Source of the DNA: Rhodothermus marinus DSM 4252
GTDB taxonomy: Bacteria > Bacteroidota > Rhodothermia > Rhodothermales > Rhodothermaceae
Assembly (NCBI RefSeq): GCF_000024845.1
Contig: NC_013501.1
Location: 562,001-626,000 of the forward strand
Reading direction: 5' to 3'
Length of the DNA stretch: 64,000 nucleotides
Positions 61,870-64,000 of the stretch are shown one piece after another. The notes beneath the pieces are model-generated. The model searched no databases, had not been told where the DNA came from, and was given only the letters and a program-made list of their open reading frames with translations. How positions within the stretch are numbered: position 1 is the stretch's first letter; every line of letters starts with the position of its first letter. A program made the translations under genes and the position numbers.

Positions 61870-62190
61870 ATGAATGCTACCAGGTCAAAGCTTCCATTTC
61901 ATGCGGAGATCGATCTGGCCGAGGTCCGGCGCATCCTTCGAGAGCATCTGTCCGGGCTTCCGGTACGGATCTATCTCTTCGGCTCGTTTGCCCGGGGCAC
62001 GCCTCATCGTGGCTCCGATATTGACGTGGCCGTCTGGTCGGAACAGCCTATCGATCGGGAACGCTGGATTGCGCTGCGAGATGCGCTCGAGTCCGCGAAT
62101 ATACTTTTCAGGGTAGATCTGGTCGATCTGTCGGAAGTGGATCCTGTTTTTCGTGAACGGGTGTTTCGGGAAGGAATACCATGGAACTGA
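61870..62190 (+). CDS. MNT-type nucleotidyltransferase (MntA-like antitoxin)
   Basis: 106 residues. Active-site motif YLFGSFARGTPHRGSDIDVA, with GS and DxD, plus the later Asp in VDLVDLS. It belongs to the minimal nucleotidyltransferase half of the HEPN/MNT toxin-antitoxin systems. It overlaps the following HEPN reading frame by 10 bases, as intact pairs do, but that frame is interrupted by a stop. Confidence 0.9.
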   Translation: MNATRSKLPFHAEIDLAEVRRILREHLSGLPVRIYLFGSFARGTPHRGSDIDVAVWSEQPIDRERWIALRDALESANILFRVDLVDLSEVDPVFRERVFREGIPWN

Positions 62191-62594
62191 ATCGGGTACA
62201 GGAGCGCCCCGCCGTGGCGCGTCGTGCAGTGCGTACGCTTCAGGCGGTCCTTCAGGTGCAACCGGTCACCGACATTGTGCGCGATGCGGCTATTCAATGA
62301 TTCGAATATTCGTTTGAAACAACCTGGAAAGCGGCGCAACGCTTTCTTCGCGTCTTTGAAGCGATCGAAGCGGCCTCGCCACGACAGGTGATTCGAGCAG
62401 CTTTTCAGGCAGGATTGCTGGATGAACCGGAAGCGCGCCAGGCTCTTGCCATGTTGCAGGATCGTAATATGACCGTACACACCTATAACGAAGCGCTGGC
62501 CCGGACGTTATTTGCCCGTCTGCAGGATTATGCGGCGCTCATGGATCGCTGGCTTCAGCGCATGGAGACCCGGCTGAACACGTCGTTTCTCTAA
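62181..62594 (+). pseudogene. HEPN (HI0074-like) gene interrupted by an in-frame TGA
   Basis: The frame runs from the ATG at 62181, hits TGA at 62298-62300 (codon 40), and continues without any other stop to the TAA ending at 62594. Reading through gives 137 codons that match the HEPN substrate-binding partner of MNT enzymes: RDAAIQ before the stop and FEYSFETTWKAAQRFL after it, where relatives have IQRFE. A single C-to-T change in a CGA arginine codon would explain the stop. The R-x4-H motif (RNMTVHTYNE) is kept after it. The remaining 39-residue product cannot be an active toxin. Confidence 0.85.
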
Positions 62595-62668
62595 AGGGGC
62601 GGGATCCTTGGCACGGCTCCGGGCGTGTGGCCGACAGAACGGAGTAAGCGAGCTCAGTTATCGGACAC

Positions 62669-63247
62669 ATGGAAGCGCAGGATCGTATCAAGGCACAGCT
62701 CATGGACGCGGCCGACCTGGACCGCACGCTCGAACGCATGGCCCGCCAGATTATCGAACGGGCGGCGCTCGACGCGGGCGGCGAGGAAAAGCTGGCGCTG
62801 GTTGGCATGCAGACGCGCGGGGTGTATCTGGCGCGTCGTCTGCAGGAAAAGATCCGGAAGGCCGCCGGGCTGGAGGTGCCCGTCGGCATCCTCGACGTCA
62901 CCCTGTACCGCGACGACGTGCGGCTGCGGGCGCATCAGCCCGTGGTGCGCCCCACACACATTCCCTTCGATGTGACGGGCCGTCATCTGGTGCTCATCGA
63001 CGACGTGATCTACACGGGCCGCACGGCGCGGGCCGCGCTCGATGCGCTCATGGACCTGGGGCGCCCGGCCGCTGTCTACCTGCTGGTGATGATCGACCGG
63101 GGGCTGCGCGAGCTACCCCTCTGCCCGGACATCGTCGGGCGCCAGGTGCCCACGCTGCCCGGCGAGGAGGTGCGCGTGCGCCTGCGTGAAGTGGACGACC
63201 GCGAGGGCGTCTGGCTCGTGGAGACCGCCTCCACCCCGACCCCGTAA
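62669..63247 (+). CDS. pyrR: Bifunctional pyr operon regulator / uracil phosphoribosyltransferase PyrR
   Basis: 192 residues. In Firmicutes PyrR binds pyr mRNA and also makes UMP from uracil and PRPP. The PRPP loop is LVLIDDVIYTGRTARA (about 107-122), with VGMQTRGVYLARRL and LYRDDVRLR also conserved. No attenuator or PyrR-binding RNA is visible in the 74 bases upstream, and no pyrimidine gene is adjacent, so here it may act mostly as an enzyme. Confidence 0.92.
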   Translation: MEAQDRIKAQLMDAADLDRTLERMARQIIERAALDAGGEEKLALVGMQTRGVYLARRLQEKIRKAAGLEVPVGILDVTLYRDDVRLRAHQPVVRPTHIPFDVTGRHLVLIDDVIYTGRTARAALDALMDLGRPAAVYLLVMIDRGLRELPLCPDIVGRQVPTLPGEEVRVRLREVDDREGVWLVETASTPTP

Positions 63248-63366
63248 TTTTTGGCCGGAATCTCAAAGAAACGAAGCCGCGCGCTCTGGATCTTTACGCG
63301 CCCCGCCACGTGTCGCCGAGTCGGCGGCACGAACTGTATTTTTTGAAGAACGGAAGCGAAACGGGA

Positions 63367-63729
63367 ATGACACGCTGGCAAAGTCTGGCGCGATGGATCG
63401 GACGCCTCGGGCTGCTGCTGATGCTTGCGGTGGCCGGGTGCGGCAAGGATGAGCCTTCGGAAAGCCCGGTAAAAGTCGAAGACTTTCGCTATCAGGAGCT
63501 GCCCGGCGGCACACGGATCGTGACCGGCGTGGTGCGCAACCTGACCGACCAGCCCCTCGCGAACCTGCAGCTCGAAATTGGCCTCTACGACCGCCACAAT
63601 CGACTGATCGGTACGATGCAGGTGCCCGTGCAGGACGTTCCGCCGAAAGGACGCAAACGTTTCCGGCAGCCGCTCGACACCGATCAGGACGTGCACGGGG
63701 CCCGTGTGCGCAGCGTGCTGGTGCTCTGA
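63367..63729 (+). CDS. Small lipoprotein with FxLYD-like domain
   Basis: 120 residues from the ATG at 63367. Lipobox VAGC (GLLLMLAVAGC). The remaining 90 residues resemble the FxLYD domain: GTRIVTGVVRNLTDQPLANL, then LEIGLYDRHNRLIGT. Such domains occur in envelope lipoproteins of unknown function. It stops 3 bases before the gluconokinase start. Confidence 0.8.
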   Translation: MTRWQSLARWIGRLGLLLMLAVAGCGKDEPSESPVKVEDFRYQELPGGTRIVTGVVRNLTDQPLANLQLEIGLYDRHNRLIGTMQVPVQDVPPKGRKRFRQPLDTDQDVHGARVRSVLVL

Positions 63730-63732
63730 GTT

Positions 63733-64000
63733 ATGGTGATCGTGGTCATGGGCGTCTCCGGCGCGGGCAAGACGACCGTGGGCCGCGCCCTGGCCGAAAC
63801 GCTCGGCTGGCCGTTCTACGACGGCGACGACTTTCACCCGCCGGCCAACATCGAAAAGATGCGCCGCGGTGTGCCGCTTACCGACGCCGACCGCAGGCCC
63901 TGGCTGGAGGCGCTCCAGGCGCTGATCGCGCGGCACCTGCAGGAAGGACGTCCGGCCGTCGTGGCCTGCTCGGCGCTGAAGCGCAGCTACCGCGACGTGC
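63733..64000 (+). CDS. gntK: Gluconokinase, 5' part only
   Basis: 89 codons are in the window; the rest lies beyond the right edge. Phosphorylates D-gluconate to 6-phosphogluconate. The P-loop is VMGVSGAGKTTVGRALA (about 5-21), followed by YDGDDFHPPANIEKMRRGVPL and ACSALKRSYRD, hallmark segments of GntK-type gluconokinases. Confidence 0.92.
   Translation, partial: MVIVVMGVSGAGKTTVGRALAETLGWPFYDGDDFHPPANIEKMRRGVPLTDADRRPWLEALQALIARHLQEGRPAVVACSALKRSYRDV

Noticed and set aside
62595-62668. PyrR-controlled attenuator ahead of pyrR
   Set aside because: Only 74 bases, with no terminator/anti-terminator pair and no recognisable PyrR-binding loop.

Overview
The window reads as a chromosomal segment of a thermophilic, halophilic, high-GC member of the Rhodothermota, most probably Rhodothermus marinus or a close relative. 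The clues are a mannosyl-3-phosphoglycerate synthase next to a mannosylglycerate hydrolase (thermophile compatible-solute metabolism), a branched-chain polyamine synthase (BpsA), FlgD-like type IX secretion sorting domains on two exported proteins, many lipoproteins, and plant-polysaccharide hydrolases. The species assignment is inference; no rRNA gene is present.

Layout. 1-2.4 kb: divergent mpgS (cut by the window edge) and mgh. 2.5-5.4 kb: rtcB interrupted by a LAGLIDADG intein at its metal-binding cysteine. 5.6 kb: first of three copies of a dispersed repeat. 5.8-12.85 kb: a compact minus-strand run of six genes (LEA-2-like protein, lipoprotein, GAF/sigma-54 activator, PEGA Ser/Thr kinase, Kelch protein, DUF5683-like protein). 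12.87-14.2 kb: PQQ-type sugar dehydrogenase-like lipoprotein. 14.1-22.6 kb: OmpR-type two-component system divergent from a CusB/CusA/TolC heavy-metal efflux operon. 22.6-25.0 kb: an ABC transporter cassette headed by an AT-richer gene for a small secreted hydrophobic peptide, the best candidate for an undescribed system. 25.2-28.1 kb: a hendecad-repeat coiled-coil membrane protein and a P1B-4 metal ATPase. 29.2-31.3 kb: alkaline phosphatase behind a Pho-box-like array. 31.4-38.0 kb: GH9 glucanase, glycerol-3-phosphate dehydrogenase, GH115 alpha-glucuronidase. 38.4-42.2 kb: form II coxSLM molybdenum hydroxylase. 42.3-44.8 kb: KaiC-like ATPase with its small partner, then bpsA. 44.9-48.3 kb: remnant of a DUF1593 protein, a Tat-exported HIRAN protein, GH3 beta-glucosidase. 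48.3-51.2 kb: msrPQ and an MFS transporter. 51.2-55.2 kb: tesA divergent from ybbA-ybbP. 55.3-60.6 kb: envelope lipoprotein, DUF2461, M20 amidohydrolase, M28 peptidase, DUF58. 60.7-62.6 kb: a toxin-antitoxin island (two MNT nucleotidyltransferases, VapBC, and a HEPN gene broken by one in-frame TGA). 62.7-64 kb: pyrR, a small lipoprotein, and the start of gluconokinase.

How the genes work together. Several modules serve life in hot saline settings with plant debris: compatible-solute turnover (mpgS/mgh), polyamines (bpsA), RNA repair (rtcB) and xylan/glucan breakdown (GH9, GH115, GH3). Metal export (CusBA-TolC plus P1B-4 ATPase), periplasmic methionine sulfoxide repair (MsrPQ) and phosphate scavenging deal with envelope stress. 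Long antisense reading frames are common because of GC-biased codon use and were discarded.
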